The position numbers and the translations under genes are program-made. A stretch of 52,794 nt of DNA from Pedobacter sp. ASV17. Its GTDB lineage: Bacteria; Bacteroidota; Bacteroidia; Sphingobacteriales; Sphingobacteriaceae. The number at the start of each line of letters is the position of its first letter. Position 1 is the first letter of the stretch. The stretch lies in contig NZ_JAELTX010000018.1 of assembly GCF_016429065.1 (NCBI RefSeq), positions 1-52,794 of the forward strand, written 5' to 3'. The notes beneath the pieces were generated by a model. That model did no database searches and had not been told where the DNA came from. It worked only from the letters and a program-made list of their open reading frames with translations. Positions 52,534 to 52,794 of the stretch are shown here, in pieces.

Positions 52534-52794
52534 ATGAAAAGAACTACCATTATCACCATTGTTTTATTGAGCACTTTGTTAATTGCCAATATCGAGGCCA
52601 AATCGCAATATATACTCAAAGAGGCCGATGCTCAATTTGAAATATTTAATTTCGAAAAGGCCTCACAACTTTATACTGAGGCCTATCAAAAGAAGAAAAC
52701 TTTAAAAGCCACGGAACGTTTAGCGGAATGCTATCGTCTAATGCGAGATTTTAAGCAAGCTGCCAGCTGGTATGCAATTTTGGTGGAAACCGAA
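52534..52794 (+). CDS. TPR-containing exported protein, PorE/OmpA-like (3' truncated)
   Basis: The first 87 codons of a gene running off the window. The signal peptide is KRTTIITIVLLSTLLIANIEA. TPR-like helices follow: ADAQFEIFNFEKASQLYTEA, ATERLAECYRLMRDFKQAAS, WYAILVETE. In Bacteroidota, genes right after porP/sprF commonly encode OmpA-family proteins with TPR repeats (PorE type) that anchor T9SS components to peptidoglycan. That identity is inferred from position and the N-terminal helices, since the OmpA domain would lie outside the window. Confidence 0.75.
   Translation, partial: MKRTTIITIVLLSTLLIANIEAKSQYILKEADAQFEIFNFEKASQLYTEAYQKKKTLKATERLAECYRLMRDFKQAASWYAILVETE

Overview
The window looks like a chromosomal segment of a Bacteroidota bacterium, most likely of the Sphingobacteriaceae (Pedobacter-like; the genus is an inference). 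The signs are a type IX secretion (T9SS) surface locus with a PorP/SprF protein and a type B C-terminal sorting domain, the DUF1800/DUF1501 pair, a DUF2723 membrane protein, long hybrid histidine kinases, Bacteroidota-type promoters (TTTG-N19-TAnnTTTG before the tRNA) and weak or absent Shine-Dalgarno sequences.

Layout. 1-1543: 5'-truncated LytS-like kinase and overlapping LytTR regulator. 1853-2662: universal stress protein. 3146-8867: tripartite RND efflux operon (adaptor, pump, outer-membrane factor). 9336-10295: convergent MarR-GNAT fusion with a palindromic operator candidate at its own start. 10655-13920: DUF1800/DUF1501 pair. 14056-15312: ectonucleotide pyrophosphatase/phosphodiesterase. 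15328-16508: small HUH (Y1) transposase bordered by ACCCCTTCGGGGT hairpins, REP/RAYT-like. 16752-18341: S10 peptidase. 18857-19822: accA. 19823-20883: repeat-only region with a 232-bp tandem duplication. 20884-24003: DUF2723 protein. 24252-24322: tRNA-Gln(UUG). 24393-26715: prs, rplY, pth. 26722-32643 (minus): three-gene signalling operon (CHASE3/GAF hybrid kinase with three receivers, CheR, REC-kinase-REC). 32770-35962: ArsC/Spx-like protein, carboxypeptidase-regulatory-like protein, M1 metallopeptidase.

The most distinctive part is 36452-52794, six same-strand genes with gaps of only 23-68 bp: a collagen-like/YadA-head-like fibre protein, two giant proteins each built from three ~370-430-residue units opening with a YWxGGxGxW motif, a DUF11-repeat protein with a T9SS type B C-terminal domain, a PorP/SprF protein, and the start of a TPR-type (PorE/OmpA-like) protein. 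I read this as one exported cell-surface or adhesin system. Only one of the four large secreted proteins has a recognisable T9SS sorting domain, while the two modular giants share a short C-terminal tail, ANPS[LI]R[TN]RV.

Intergenic DNA between 1.5 and 20.8 kb is loaded with a MITE-like repeat family (CCGTCATYTCGA ... GAGAGATCT ... TCGAAATGACGG) and several short perfect hairpins. All functional calls rest on motif reading; no database search was run.
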